Under the pieces are notes generated by a model. The model did no database searches and was not told where the DNA came from. It saw only the letters and a list, made by a program, of their open reading frames with translations. Position numbers and translations under genes: made by a program. This document shows positions 1 through 8,574 of a stretch of DNA of 64,000 nt, piece after piece; position 1 is the first letter of the stretch, and the number at the start of each line of letters is the position of its first letter. The stretch comes from Brevibacillus migulae (GTDB lineage Bacteria; Bacillota; Bacilli; Brevibacillales; Brevibacillaceae): the NCBI RefSeq assembly GCF_004521915.1, contig NZ_SDKD01000002.1, forward strand, positions 62,862 through 126,861, read 5' to 3'.

Positions 1-170
1 CGAGGATTCTTCAAGAATTGCAGCAGGAAGCGTTCGGTACCTCTCTCCCCATACGTTTGCATGTGCAGTCGGAAAGCCCAGCCATACAGTTATATAAACG
101 GCTTGGATTTCAAGAATTGGGTGAACCATCTGTCTATGTGTCGATGGAATGGACCCCTCAGCCGGTGTAA
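1..170 (+). CDS. GNAT N-acetyltransferase, C-terminal end (partial)
   Basis: The reading frame enters from the left edge (first full codon at base 3) and stops with TAA at 168-170, leaving about 55 residues. The stretch SPAIQLYKRLGFQELG matches the last conserved segment of GNAT acetyltransferases (the usual form is NPAIRLYERLGF), which forms the end of the acetyl-CoA fold. The acceptor substrate cannot be told from this end. It lies 32 bp upstream of three tail-collar genes in the same direction, an arrangement often seen for such genes in Bacillales, so co-transcription is likely but inferred. Confidence 0.75.
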   Translation, partial: RILQELQQEAFGTSLPIRLHVQSESPAIQLYKRLGFQELGEPSVYVSMEWTPQPV

Positions 171-202
171 GCGAAAATCGAAAAGAAAGGTAGGATGAGT
201 AC

Positions 203-712
203 ATGGAGTCTTATATAGGAGAAATTCGTATGTTTGCTGGTAATTTTGCCCCGGCAGGTTGGGCGCTTTGCAATGGTCAACTCCTTTCTATATCTGAAAA
301 CGAACCTCTTTTTATGCTGTTAGGCACAACTTATGGCGGGGATGGGCAGACAACTTTTGCACTGCCGGATCTGCGCGGCCGCATTCCCATCCATACAGGG
401 CAAAACCCGCGTTCAGGCACCAGCTTTGCACTCGGACAGATGGGTGGGACGGAAACGGTCACCTTGACTACTGGCCAACTCCCTATGCATACGCATGTGC
501 CTCTAGCAGCCTCAACAGGTACGAGCAATTCGCCTGCGGGATCCTATTGGGCTGGTGAACTCAGTATCTATTCAACCGAAGCACCGGATGGACAAATGGA
601 TCCTGCTTTGCTGGGATCTACAGGAGGCGGCCAACCGCATGACAACGTGATGCCTTATACAGCGGTGAATTTCATTATTTCCTTGTACGGTATCTATCCG
701 AGCCAAAACTAG
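203..712 (+). CDS. Phage tail collar / microcystin-dependent-protein-like protein 1
   Basis: This 169-aa protein carries the phage tail collar domain at about residues 5-62 (GEIRMFAGNFAPAGWALCNG, then YGGDGQTTFALPDLRGR). It ends with the family's hydrophobic tail NFIISLYGIYP. Such proteins form trimeric fibre tips in phage tails; free-standing bacterial copies (MDP family) have no settled function. The start is set by an AGGTAGGAT ribosome site just upstream. It is the first of three tandem paralogues separated by 35 bp or less. There are no other phage structural genes nearby, so it is not part of a visible prophage. Confidence 0.85.
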   Translation: MESYIGEIRMFAGNFAPAGWALCNGQLLSISENEPLFMLLGTTYGGDGQTTFALPDLRGRIPIHTGQNPRSGTSFALGQMGGTETVTLTTGQLPMHTHVPLAASTGTSNSPAGSYWAGELSIYSTEAPDGQMDPALLGSTGGGQPHDNVMPYTAVNFIISLYGIYPSQN

Positions 713-747
713 ATCGTTCCTTGAACGCTAAAAGGAGGTTTCCAAAT

Positions 748-1245
748 ATGTCTGAACCGTTTCTCGGAGAAATTCAAATGTTCCCTTATGGCTTTGTGCC
801 ACGCGGCTGGGCCCCTTGCGATGGCTCACTGATGCCGATTAACCAAAATCAACCGCTGTTTGCTTTGCTTGGCACGACATATGGTGGTGACGGGATGACC
901 ACATTCGCGCTTCCGGATCTTCGTGGCCGCGTGCCCGTACATGTTGGAGAAGGAATCACATTGGGACAAGCAGGTGGGGAAGAAAATCATCAATTAAACG
1001 TACAGGAGATGCCCATGCATACGCATACAGCCAGGGCTTCGGAAGCAGCTGCAACAACAAAAGTAGCAGCAGGTAACAGCTGGGCCAAAACGTCGACTCA
1101 TGTTTATGCTGCCGGCGCGAATGGCCAGATGAGTTCATCAGCAATCGCTCCAACGGGAAGCGGACAAGCACATGCCAACATGCAGCCGTATACGGTATTT
1201 CGTTTTTGCATCGCCATTCAAGGTATTTTCCCATCCAGAGATTAA
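748..1245 (+). CDS. Phage tail collar / microcystin-dependent-protein-like protein 2
   Basis: A 165-aa paralogue of the preceding gene. It starts with SEPFLGEIQMFPYGF, keeps the core YGGDGMTTFALPDLRGR, and ends IAIQGIFPSRD. The chosen ATG at 748 follows AAAGGAGG with good spacing; an upstream TTG at 721 would add nine residues that the paralogues lack. The middle region, alanine- and threonine-rich at about residues 95-125, is the part that differs most among the three copies, as expected for a variable surface loop. Confidence 0.85.
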   Translation: MSEPFLGEIQMFPYGFVPRGWAPCDGSLMPINQNQPLFALLGTTYGGDGMTTFALPDLRGRVPVHVGEGITLGQAGGEENHQLNVQEMPMHTHTARASEAAATTKVAAGNSWAKTSTHVYAAGANGQMSSSAIAPTGSGQAHANMQPYTVFRFCIAIQGIFPSRD

Positions 1246-1259
1246 AAGGAGGAAATCAG

Positions 1260-1784
1260 ATGTCTGATCCATTTATTGGCGAAATCCGCATGTTTGCCGG
1301 AAATTTCCCCCCGAAAGGCTGGGCGTTTTGCAATGGGCAGCTCTTGTCGATCAGTCAAAATACAGCTTTATATTCCATTTTAGGAACACAATATGGTGGA
1401 GATGGGAAGACCAATTTCGCACTTCCAAATCTAAAGGGATCTGCTCCTATGCATCCTGGAGCAGGACCAGGACTGTCACCCCGAGGCATTGGTGAAAAAG
1501 GCGGTTCGCCAAGCGTAACACTAACTTTGGCGCAGATGCCTCCTCATAACCATCAAGTACAAGAGAAGGCTACTGCCAATGTGACTAGTCCGATTGGCGC
1601 TGTTTGGGCGAATAACAGCCGCTTCGGTGAAAACATTTATGCGAGCGAACCTGACGGCGTGACCTCAATGAATCAGGCGGCGTTATCCCAGGCGGGCGAA
1701 AATGCCCCTCACAATAACATGCAACCTTATCTTGGAGTGAATTTTATTATCTCTTTACAGGGTGTCTTCCCTTCGAGAGGATAA
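1260..1784 (+). CDS. Phage tail collar / microcystin-dependent-protein-like protein 3
   Basis: Third tandem paralogue, 174 aa, starting SDPFIGEIRMFAGNF and containing YGGDGKTNFALPNLKG. It begins 14 bp after the stop of copy 2 behind AAAGGAGG. Compared with copies 1 and 2 the LPDLRGR motif has become LPNLKGS. The C-terminus NFIISLQGVFPSRG is conserved. The three copies probably arose by tandem duplication and could form a hetero-oligomer, which is an inference. Its function is as unknown as that of the other copies. Confidence 0.85.
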   Translation: MSDPFIGEIRMFAGNFPPKGWAFCNGQLLSISQNTALYSILGTQYGGDGKTNFALPNLKGSAPMHPGAGPGLSPRGIGEKGGSPSVTLTLAQMPPHNHQVQEKATANVTSPIGAVWANNSRFGENIYASEPDGVTSMNQAALSQAGENAPHNNMQPYLGVNFIISLQGVFPSRG

Positions 1785-1900
1785 CCTACTGTAAGAAAAG
1801 CTCACCTTATGTGGTTTCCTGCTCTTTTCTTGTTTTCTCGGTTATCCCGACTTGATCGCTCGCCTACTTCGCTGGTGAGTCGTTCTATAAGCCTACTCAT

Positions 1901-1933
1901 GAAAATGGGTGCGGACTCACCGCGCCCATTTTC
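1901..1933. terminator. Inverted repeat between convergent genes, possible bidirectional terminator
   Basis: Arms GAAAATGGG (1901-1909) and CCCATTTTC (1925-1933) pair perfectly over 9 bp with a 15-nt loop. The repeat lies between the ends of the collar genes and of the LysE gene, where a bidirectional terminator would be expected. There is no U-tract outside the stem, so termination is only a possibility. Confidence 0.35.
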
Positions 1934-1953
1934 CCTCTCGTCTGTACCGTATC

Positions 1954-2592
1954 CTACCGCTCTTCCATCACCAGTTTGATCCCGAGGAGGATCAGCATGC
2001 CGCCTGTAACCCTTTGAAACGTTCGCTGGAATCCTGGGCTGGAGAACCATGCACGCACACGGTTGATCAACAAGACAAGACACATGAACCAGGCGACCGC
2101 CAGAATGACTAGAGTGATCGAAAGCAAGAGCATCTGTGGCATGGTATCTCGATGAGGATCAATGAACTGAGGCAAAAAAGTCATAAAGAATACGAGCGAC
2201 TTGGGGTTCAAGATATTTGAAAAAGCCCCTTGTATGTAGTGACTTCTTTTGCTTTTTTTGACTGAGACCGTTCGTTCAGTGGAACTAGCCGTATCATCAG
2301 GTGCAGACTTTGTCTTGCGCATGATCAAGGACTGAATCCCCAAGTAAAAAAGGTAGATCGCTCCCGCATATTTGACGATCTCAAACCAAAAGACAGATTG
2401 GGCGATGAGGGCGGAGATACCCATCGCTGCCGCAGCCGTATGAACAAAAATGCCCGAAGCGATGCCAAGGACAGTAGCGACTCCGCCTCCGCTGCCCCCT
2501 GACAAGGTGTTTTTCGTAACCAGAGCGGTATCTGTTCCTGGCAATATTACCATCACGATGGAGATGAGCACGTACAAGAAATAGTTTTCCAT
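1954..2592 (-). CDS. LysE/RhtB family amino-acid exporter
   Basis: A 212-aa integral membrane protein with about six hydrophobic segments. The N-terminus (MENYFLYVLISIVMVILPG, followed by TDTAL) matches the LysE/RhtB signature, in which the common PGPD is here PGTD. Family members export amino acids or their derivatives across the cytoplasmic membrane. The start at 2592 sits directly behind GGGAGAAGGG; an ATG five codons upstream is less well placed. It lies 18 bp downstream of the DUF2000 gene in the same direction, and both are divergent from a GntR gene that probably controls them. The substrate is unknown. Confidence 0.85.
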   Translation of the reverse strand: MENYFLYVLISIVMVILPGTDTALVTKNTLSGGSGGGVATVLGIASGIFVHTAAAAMGISALIAQSVFWFEIVKYAGAIYLFYLGIQSLIMRKTKSAPDDTASSTERTVSVKKSKRSHYIQGAFSNILNPKSLVFFMTFLPQFIDPHRDTMPQMLLLSITLVILAVAWFMCLVLLINRVRAWFSSPGFQRTFQRVTGGMLILLGIKLVMEER

Positions 2593-2610
2593 CCCTTCTC
2601 CCCCCATTTT

Positions 2611-3039
2611 TTATTTCAAAAGTGCGATCTGACCGGTCAGCTTTTTCACGATTTTGTCTTCCCCATAAAGAGCAATTCCCAAATAGTCAATTCCCATGGC
2701 TTCGCTTTGCCTCAGCTTCGTGGCGTACTCCTCGTAAGCTCGGGAAGACTGTGCTTGCGCGGAAAAATCGACGATCATGACATCCGGCTCCTCCTTGGCC
2801 GCTGCCTCACGCAGACTACGGATTTCCTCCTTGCTTGCCTTCAAAATAGGGATAGGGATGGTTGTGATGCCAAGGTGCCGTTGTCCTGATCCATCCTGCA
2901 AATCCTCTCCAATGATTCCATCCTGCTTCGTACCGAGTGTAACTCCCAAGATCGCAGCTGTATTGGCAATCAAGCCAACAGGCAATTCCCCATCAATGAC
3001 CATGACACATTTGATACCTTCCCGTTTTTTCTCGGACAT
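2611..3039 (-). CDS. DUF2000 family protein
   Basis: A 142-aa soluble protein. The segment KCVMVIDGELPVGLIANTAA is typical of DUF2000, a small alpha/beta family of unknown biochemical role that is often found beside GntR or AsnC regulators and amino-acid exporters. The start at 3039 follows AAGGAGTGTGCAAGG. A longer frame reaching 3105 would run into the shared promoter region and is unlikely. It forms an operon with the LysE gene. Family assignment rests on the N-terminal motif and length; the function is unknown. Confidence 0.7.
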   Translation of the reverse strand: MSEKKREGIKCVMVIDGELPVGLIANTAAILGVTLGTKQDGIIGEDLQDGSGQRHLGITTIPIPILKASKEEIRSLREAAAKEEPDVMIVDFSAQAQSSRAYEEYATKLRQSEAMGIDYLGIALYGEDKIVKKLTGQIALLK

Positions 3040-3080
3040 CCTTGCACACTCCTTTTCATAACTAGGCACCCAAATATTCA

Positions 3081-3126
3081 ATATGCAATATATTGTACAT
3101 TGCACATCGGTCGATATGCAATATAT
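3081..3126. promoter_or_regulatory. Paired 13-bp direct repeats in the divergent promoter (probable GntR operator)
   Basis: ATATGCAATATAT occurs at 3081-3093 and again, without mismatch, at 3114-3126. The spacing is 33 bp, about three helical turns, so both copies face the same side of the DNA. They lie between the divergent DUF2000-LysE operon and the GntR gene, the usual place for an autoregulatory operator. GntR binding is inferred. Confidence 0.5.
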
Positions 3127-3219
3127 CGCGCTGACGAATGTTATTGCCTGGTCGCTTATGGTATATTGGTGACGAGAAGGTTTCAGGAAATTCCAACTCT
3201 CTGTAAGGACGGTCTGCTT

Positions 3220-3870
3220 ATGCCTATTCCCAAAGATTTTTCCACACCTGTTCGACTAACTGCAAAAGAACGGGTTTTTACGCAATTACAACAATGGATT
3301 ATTGATGGCACTATTCATCCAGGTGAAAAGCTCACCGATTCGGAGCTCGCCACGGCCCTGGGGGTGAGCCGAACGCCAGTCCGTGAAGCCCTGCAGCTTC
3401 TCGCTGTTCAAGGCTTTGTTGAAATGCAGCCGGGAAAAGAGACGAGGGTCACGATGGTTGACAAGGAAGACGTCTCCAAGGTCATTCCACCACTCGCTGC
3501 CCTGGAATCTGTGGCCGCTGAGCTTGCAGCATCGTTGATCGATGAGAAGACGATCTCCTTTCTAAAAGAGACGAATGAAAAGTTTGCACAGGCGGTTCTC
3601 GCCGGTGATTCCTACACGGCTTTGAAACTGGATGAGCAATTTCACCAGGCAATCGTAGAGGTGGCGCAAAATCCTTATCTCTTGTCAATGATCTCCACGC
3701 TGCAAGCCAATGCCCGCCGACTCTACTACTTCAAAGCCATTGTGCCCGCCGAATCCTCGATTGAACAGCATAATGAACTTATTCTTGCCTTTGAACGGCG
3801 GGATAAGGACACTGCGGCAGCAATTATGAAGAAAAACTTTTTGCGGCCATTGGAAGAGTTCTACAATTAA
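3220..3870 (+). CDS. GntR family transcriptional regulator (FCD subfamily)
   Basis: A 216-aa regulator. Residues about 10-75 hold the winged helix-turn-helix (GEKLTDSELATALGVSRTPV then REAL), the GntR signature. Residues about 85-210 are an all-helical FCD ligand-binding domain containing DEQFHQAIVEVAQNPYL and a later EHNELILAF-like helix. FCD regulators bind small carboxylates or amino acids. The start at 3220 follows TAAGGACGG; a longer frame beginning at 3100 would cross the operator region. It is divergent from the DUF2000-LysE pair and most likely controls it in response to the exported compound. Confidence 0.85.
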   Translation: MPIPKDFSTPVRLTAKERVFTQLQQWIIDGTIHPGEKLTDSELATALGVSRTPVREALQLLAVQGFVEMQPGKETRVTMVDKEDVSKVIPPLAALESVAAELAASLIDEKTISFLKETNEKFAQAVLAGDSYTALKLDEQFHQAIVEVAQNPYLLSMISTLQANARRLYYFKAIVPAESSIEQHNELILAFERRDKDTAAAIMKKNFLRPLEEFYN

Positions 3871-3955
3871 TCAGCAAAAGGGGCTGTCCCAAAAGGGGAA
3901 TAAAAAATACCCGTTCTTGAAAACGTAAACGAAGCACCAAAGGAGGACAATGAAA

Positions 3956-4273
3956 ATGGATATCCAAACCCATGCAGAATTACTTGATATACTGCAACGC
4001 AACTATCAAAATCAGGAAGCCGAAATCACTTTCACCGAATGGGATGGTGACAGCGAAGACGAAACAATCTCGACCTTCCGCGGCACGCTGCTTGCCATTC
4101 AGCTGAATGACAACGAATTTGATGAAAAAGATCTGCTATTAACCATCCAGACTGACAAGGAAGAGCTTGAGCTTCTGATGGAAATCCCTGCTGACGAGGC
4201 CGATCTGGGATCATATGAAGACGGCCGCCTGCAGATCTTTGGCACGGAATCGGAAGTAAGCTTCACCCGATGA
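3956..4273 (+). CDS. Hypothetical acidic protein
   Basis: About 105 aa, very acidic, with no membrane segment and no domain I recognise. The sequence alternates Asp/Glu-rich loops with short beta-like stretches (RGTLLAIQL, LLLTIQT, RLQIFG), suggesting a small beta-sheet fold. AGGAGG at 3941-3946 favours the ATG at 3956 (9-nt spacing) over the ATG at 3950 (3-nt spacing). It overlaps the next gene by 4 bp, so the two are translationally coupled and probably act together. Confidence 0.65.
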   Translation: MDIQTHAELLDILQRNYQNQEAEITFTEWDGDSEDETISTFRGTLLAIQLNDNEFDEKDLLLTIQTDKEELELLMEIPADEADLGSYEDGRLQIFGTESEVSFTR

Positions 4274-5019
4274 CAAAGCAACGCTACCGTTACTACGGCA
4301 CCCCCGATCCGATGACGGAGAGGGAGGTCTACCATTGTGAAAAGTACCTAAAGCGCAAGAAAGACCGGATCATCCGTGCCGGTCGGTATCTCATCGATCA
4401 AGAGGCGTTGCTTGCCCCTTTTCATTTGGATTGCGGGAATTGCCGCAGCGTCCACGGACATACCTGTTGTGAAGGCGGACAACCTTACTCGGTTAACAAA
4501 TGGCAGGTTCCGCAAATCGAAGAGACTGCGCCAAAGGCCATTGAATCATTTCTCAAAGACAGGACTGTGCATCCTTCTATCTGGTGTGCGCAAGGCTATC
4601 GTCCAGGCAACATTCCGGTTCATGAAGGGAATTGCTATTTTTATGGCCCCATCGGTGGGGGGTATGGCTGTATGCTGCATGCGTATGCCGAGGCAAACGG
4701 GGAGGCCGTCTATCCGCTGAAGCCCTTTAGCTGCCAGCTGTACCCGCTTGATCTCATCCAGATCGGGGAAGAGATCCTGATTACGGCTGTAACTGAGCAA
4801 ACCGCTTCTTTTTCCCGGTGGGGAACCGATTATTTGGAGAATTTTTACTGCGCCAGTCTCTCGCGGCGACAAGCAGCTGTCGGGATGGCAGAGGACCAAT
4901 TTGCTATCGCGGGATATCGGCCAGCTTATCAGTGGGGGCTGGAATTATTGCGCGAGGCTTTTGGCGTTGAGGTAGAGCTTGCGGTTGCAAATGCTGTGAA
5001 GGAATCGGCTTTTCTTTAA
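4270..5019 (+). CDS. Cysteine-cluster protein (DUF3109/YkgJ-like)
   Basis: A 249-aa soluble protein with cysteines grouped as CGNC (near residue 55), HTCCEGG (near 67), then single Cys at WCAQG, GNCYFYG, GCMLHA and FSCQLYPLDL. This resembles the YkgJ/DUF3109 families, whose conserved cysteines probably bind zinc or an iron-sulfur cluster; no activity is established. The start overlaps the preceding acidic protein (ATGA), and the stop lies inside the terminator that closes this two-gene unit. Confidence 0.7.
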   Translation: MTKQRYRYYGTPDPMTEREVYHCEKYLKRKKDRIIRAGRYLIDQEALLAPFHLDCGNCRSVHGHTCCEGGQPYSVNKWQVPQIEETAPKAIESFLKDRTVHPSIWCAQGYRPGNIPVHEGNCYFYGPIGGGYGCMLHAYAEANGEAVYPLKPFSCQLYPLDLIQIGEEILITAVTEQTASFSRWGTDYLENFYCASLSRRQAAVGMAEDQFAIAGYRPAYQWGLELLREAFGVEVELAVANAVKESAFL

Positions 5020-5036
5020 AAGGGAAGCCGATTTTT
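5003..5036 (+). terminator. Rho-independent terminator
   Basis: AATCGGCTT and AAGCCGATT form a 9-bp stem followed by a run of T. The left arm overlaps the last codons and stop of the Cys-cluster gene. Confidence 0.8.
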
Positions 5037-5141
5037 GTATGGATCATTTCACTACTCAGCGTATTGTTACCGGTTTGCAACGATTTCCGTCTAACCGTTG
5101 TCTTACAATGAGGGCATCGACGAAAAAGGAAGTGGCTTATC

Positions 5142-6473
5142 ATGAAACGCAAACGAATCATTCCGCTCGGCTTATTCCTCATATTAACCAGCTCAGCTTG
5201 CAGCATGGGGCAATCCCCGGCTGATCTGGTAAAGGCGCCGGCTGCTGAAACCAATAAGCAGGAGCTGGCTCAAATCGTCCAGCAGCTGTTGCCGGCAGGC
5301 GGGAAACTGACCGTACCCCTGCATCCACACCAATCCAGCGCAATCAGCCTGCAGGATCTTGACGGAGATGCGCAAGAGGAAGCGATCGCTTTTTACCGGT
5401 TGGAAAAAAACAATTTTCAACTTGGCATGCTGATCTTGAAACAAGTGGCTGGTCAGTGGCAGGAATTCGCCAACATGCAGGGGCTCGGATCCGATATTGA
5501 TTATGCGTCATGTACCGACGTGACGGGAGACAAACGACCCGAGATTCTGGTGGGCTGGAGCGGCGGTGAAGGTTTGCCCAATGAACTTGCGGTCTACTCG
5601 CTGCCAGAAAAGGAACTGAAAACGATATGGAATCAGGGTTATACGCAAATGACGGTTGGTGATCTGACAGATGACGGGGTTCCCGAAATCGCAGTGATCG
5701 AACACGACCGTGACCAGATGGAAGCGAAGATGAAAGTGTACACCTTCGCGGACAATCAATTCAAATCTCTGGCCCAAGCAGAGTTGGATGGAACCGTAAA
5801 TGGATTTGAGCAAGTCGTCATTGCCAATGCAAGCCCTAGCAAGAAAGGGATATTCGTTGATTCGGGTGTAGGGGCCCACTCGGGTATGACCGATCTGTAC
5901 ATTTGGGAGCAAGGACAACTGAAAAATGTGTTGCAACAATCAGAAGGTTCCCTCGGCTTCAAACCGTACCCCCTGCTGAGCAAGGATGTGAATGGTGATG
6001 GTATATATGAAATTGGCATACACGTTGAACCGCCGGGGTCCGGGGAATTGGCGATGGTGGAAATTGCGTGGATCACGACCTGGAACCAGTGGGATGGACA
6101 AAACGGGCTCATTCCGGTAGAAGAGCATTATGCCGACTACCAGGCTGGGTATGATTTCACCATCCCGGCTGAATGGAAGGATCAATATACCGTCAAAAAA
6201 GAAGCCAATGGCGATTTTAACACGATCCGCTTTTATGCCCTGGAAGATCAGAAGAAAGAAATTCTTAGCTTTGAGGTGTACAAAAAAGCGGATTGGCTGA
6301 AGCGGGAGCAGGAATTGAAAGAAAAGCAGCAGACCTATACGGTTCTCCATCAAGCAACCGATATAACCATTGCGGCCGTCTATGGCAAACTGGATAAAGA
6401 TCATCCGCTTACCTTGACGGAAGAAAAGCTGAAAAATCATTTTGAGATCATGGAGACAGAAGTGGAGTCATGA
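5142..6473 (+). CDS. Lipoprotein with FG-GAP/VCBS-like repeats
   Basis: A 443-aa secreted protein. The N-terminus is a lipoprotein signal (KRKR, hydrophobic stretch, LTSSAC) with the lipid-bearing Cys at about residue 20. Repeated Asp-rich segments (LQDLDGDAQEEAIAF, DVTGDKRPEILVG, DLTDDGVPEIAVI, DVNGDGIYEIGIH) mark an integrin-like beta-propeller of the FG-GAP/VCBS type that may bind calcium. It ends 4 bp before the response regulator gene, so it may supply an extracytoplasmic input or target for the two-component system. That link is inferred from position only. Confidence 0.75.
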   Translation: MKRKRIIPLGLFLILTSSACSMGQSPADLVKAPAAETNKQELAQIVQQLLPAGGKLTVPLHPHQSSAISLQDLDGDAQEEAIAFYRLEKNNFQLGMLILKQVAGQWQEFANMQGLGSDIDYASCTDVTGDKRPEILVGWSGGEGLPNELAVYSLPEKELKTIWNQGYTQMTVGDLTDDGVPEIAVIEHDRDQMEAKMKVYTFADNQFKSLAQAELDGTVNGFEQVVIANASPSKKGIFVDSGVGAHSGMTDLYIWEQGQLKNVLQQSEGSLGFKPYPLLSKDVNGDGIYEIGIHVEPPGSGELAMVEIAWITTWNQWDGQNGLIPVEEHYADYQAGYDFTIPAEWKDQYTVKKEANGDFNTIRFYALEDQKKEILSFEVYKKADWLKREQELKEKQQTYTVLHQATDITIAAVYGKLDKDHPLTLTEEKLKNHFEIMETEVES

Positions 6474-6477
6474 ACAA

Positions 6478-7170
6478 ATGAAGGTTCTCGTATTGGAAGA
6501 TGAGGATTCGATTCGGGATTTTGTGCGAATTAACTTAAAGCGGCAAGGGTACGAAGTAGTGGAGGCGGTCACTGGGGAAGAAGCGTTGTCGCTGGCGACC
6601 GAGCACGCTCAGATTGAGATGGCCCTGCTGGATGTCATGCTGCCAGGGATCAGCGGGATTGATGTATGCAAAGTGCTGCGCGAGCGCTTTCCACGCCTGG
6701 GCATTATCATGCTGACAGCCAAGGGAGAGGAAGCTGACAAGGTGGCTGCTCTTGACGGCGGTGCTGATGATTACGTGGTGAAGCCGTTCAGTCCTGTGGA
6801 GCTGCTGGCTCGGGTGAAATCGCTATATCGGCGCATGCATGCTGATCAACCGCCGGTGTCTGCACAGCGGATCCACATCCCGCCTTTTGTCCTGCACATA
6901 GACGAAAGAAAGCTGTTCAAAGCGGCACAGCCTATCGAGTTGACCCCCACAGAGTATGACCTGGTGAAGCTGCTGCTGGAACATGCCAATCAGGCTGTAA
7001 GTCGCGATGACATATTGACCGCGGTCTGGGGCAGGTACTACCAGGGCGATCTGAAAACGGTTGATGTCAATGTGCGTCGGATCAGACAAAAAATCGAAGA
7101 TGATCCCTCCCATCCGAAGTATCTGGAGACAGTCTGGGGCTATGGGTATTTGTGGAGAAAGGAAAACTAG
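6478..7170 (+). CDS. OmpR/PhoB-family response regulator
   Basis: A 230-aa two-domain regulator. The receiver domain (residues 1-120) has the acidic pocket VLEDED, the phosphoacceptor Asp in ALLDVMLPG (near residue 52) and the conserved Lys in VVKPFSP. The C-terminal winged helix (about 135-228) contains LTPTEYDLVKLLLEHANQAV and TVDVNVRRIRQKIEDDP. The start at 6478 is preferred because the receiver fold begins there. It is 3 bp upstream of its histidine kinase. The target genes are not evident. Confidence 0.92.
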   Translation: MKVLVLEDEDSIRDFVRINLKRQGYEVVEAVTGEEALSLATEHAQIEMALLDVMLPGISGIDVCKVLRERFPRLGIIMLTAKGEEADKVAALDGGADDYVVKPFSPVELLARVKSLYRRMHADQPPVSAQRIHIPPFVLHIDERKLFKAAQPIELTPTEYDLVKLLLEHANQAVSRDDILTAVWGRYYQGDLKTVDVNVRRIRQKIEDDPSHPKYLETVWGYGYLWRKEN

Positions 7171-7173
7171 CGG

Positions 7174-8574
7174 ATGCGCGGAATCAAAAGAAGGATTGTG
7201 ACAGGCTACGGAATCGTCATATTGTTGGTCATCTTGCTGATGGAAGGTCTGTTCATTTTTGCTGTACACCAGTTTTATCTGGAAGGAGCCAAGGAAGCGC
7301 TGAAGACACGTGTTGCTACCTCAGCTGATTTCTTTAATAAATATGTGCAGGCGTATGATTTGAAAGAGCGTGCCAAGACGATCCTGGAAAATCTGCCGGA
7401 GGATGAGGTGGCCAGGGTAGAAATCATCGATTTGCGAGGCAGGGTGATTCTGGATTCATACGGAATTGTCTCCGGGAGGCAGGTCAATCAGCCTGATGTA
7501 GCCCTTGCATTGAAGGGGAGCCAAGCGGTCTGGTCTGGTCATCAGGACGTCACCCGCGAAAGGGTGATTGCCGTTTCTTCTCCGCTGCAAGACAATCTTA
7601 GCGGGAAAATGGATGGAGTGCTGCGTTATACAGTCTCCGCGGAACCTCTGTATGCGGTTGTCCGTGACATCATTGCCATAGCTGTCGCAGTTGGGGTTGC
7701 TGTCTTACTGCTTTCTTTTGCGGTGAGCATCATCCTTGCGAACCGTTTGATCCGTCCGGTGCTGGAGTTGACTGAGCGTGTAAAACAGGTGGCACGGGGA
7801 GACTTTGCACAGCGTGTGGAGTATCGCGGGGATGATGAAGTAGGGTCATTGGCCGAGACGTTTAACAACATGGCAGAAGCGCTAACAAAAAACGAACAGT
7901 TAAAAAATGACTTCATCTCCTCGGTATCCCATGAATTGCGAACCCCGCTCACTTCGATCAAAGGCTGGAGTGAAACGATATTGACGGGAGATTTGGCGGA
8001 TCGGGAAGAAACGCTCCAAGGACTTCATGTCATCACGAGAGAAACGGATCGACTGATTGGCATGGTGGAGGAGCTTCTCGATTTTTCAAAAATCCAATCG
8101 GGCCAGCTGTCGATTGATTTCAACAAGGTAGAATTGAACCATGTGATTCACGTCGTGCATGAGCAGCTGCAATCATTGCTGGCAAGACAAGGAATCAACT
8201 TTCAGGTGTCTATGCCACAGCAGTCAATGGAAATATGGGGGGACGCGCATCGCTTGCAACAAGTGTTCCTCAATTTGCTGGATAACGCCCGGAAATTTAC
8301 GCAGCCAGGCGGATGGATAGAGGTAGCCGTCCAAATGAGAGAAAACGAGATCATCGTACAAATAAAGGACAACGGAGCAGGGATCCCCGCAGAAGACCTT
8401 CCTTATATCAAAGACAAGTTTTATAAAGGGAAAAGCCGGAAAAGCGGGAGCGGTCTCGGACTAGCCATATGTACAGATATCATCGAACGTCATCATGGAA
8501 GCTTGGAAATCACCAGCAAAGAGGGAGTAGGGACAACGGCTGCGGTCACGTTGCCGCTGATCGGAACCAGGTAG
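7174..8574 (+). CDS. Sensor histidine kinase, HAMP/HisKA/HATPase
   Basis: A 466-aa membrane kinase. One transmembrane helix lies near residues 9-31 and a second near 160-185, enclosing an extracellular sensor of about 130 residues. A HAMP linker follows, then the phosphoacceptor His in SSVSHELRTPLTSIKG. The catalytic domain has the N-box NLLDNARKF, the G1 box DNGAGIP and the G2 box GSGLGLAI. It is paired with the response regulator just upstream. No PAS domain is visible, unlike VicK. The signal may involve the adjacent lipoprotein, by position only. Confidence 0.92.
   Translation: MRGIKRRIVTGYGIVILLVILLMEGLFIFAVHQFYLEGAKEALKTRVATSADFFNKYVQAYDLKERAKTILENLPEDEVARVEIIDLRGRVILDSYGIVSGRQVNQPDVALALKGSQAVWSGHQDVTRERVIAVSSPLQDNLSGKMDGVLRYTVSAEPLYAVVRDIIAIAVAVGVAVLLLSFAVSIILANRLIRPVLELTERVKQVARGDFAQRVEYRGDDEVGSLAETFNNMAEALTKNEQLKNDFISSVSHELRTPLTSIKGWSETILTGDLADREETLQGLHVITRETDRLIGMVEELLDFSKIQSGQLSIDFNKVELNHVIHVVHEQLQSLLARQGINFQVSMPQQSMEIWGDAHRLQQVFLNLLDNARKFTQPGGWIEVAVQMRENEIIVQIKDNGAGIPAEDLPYIKDKFYKGKSRKSGSGLGLAICTDIIERHHGSLEITSKEGVGTTAAVTLPLIGTR

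Noticed and set aside
956..1234. Long minus-strand frame opposite the second collar gene
   Set aside because: It overlaps a clear collar-domain gene, has no ribosome site and no recognisable domain; it is a codon shadow.
203..1784. A prophage remnant around the three collar genes
   Set aside because: No capsid, portal, terminase, integrase or lysis gene is near; free-standing tail-collar gene triplets occur in Bacillales chromosomes.
1901..1933. The inverted repeat as a certain terminator
   Set aside because: It lacks a U-tract outside the stem in either direction, so it is kept only as a low-confidence feature.
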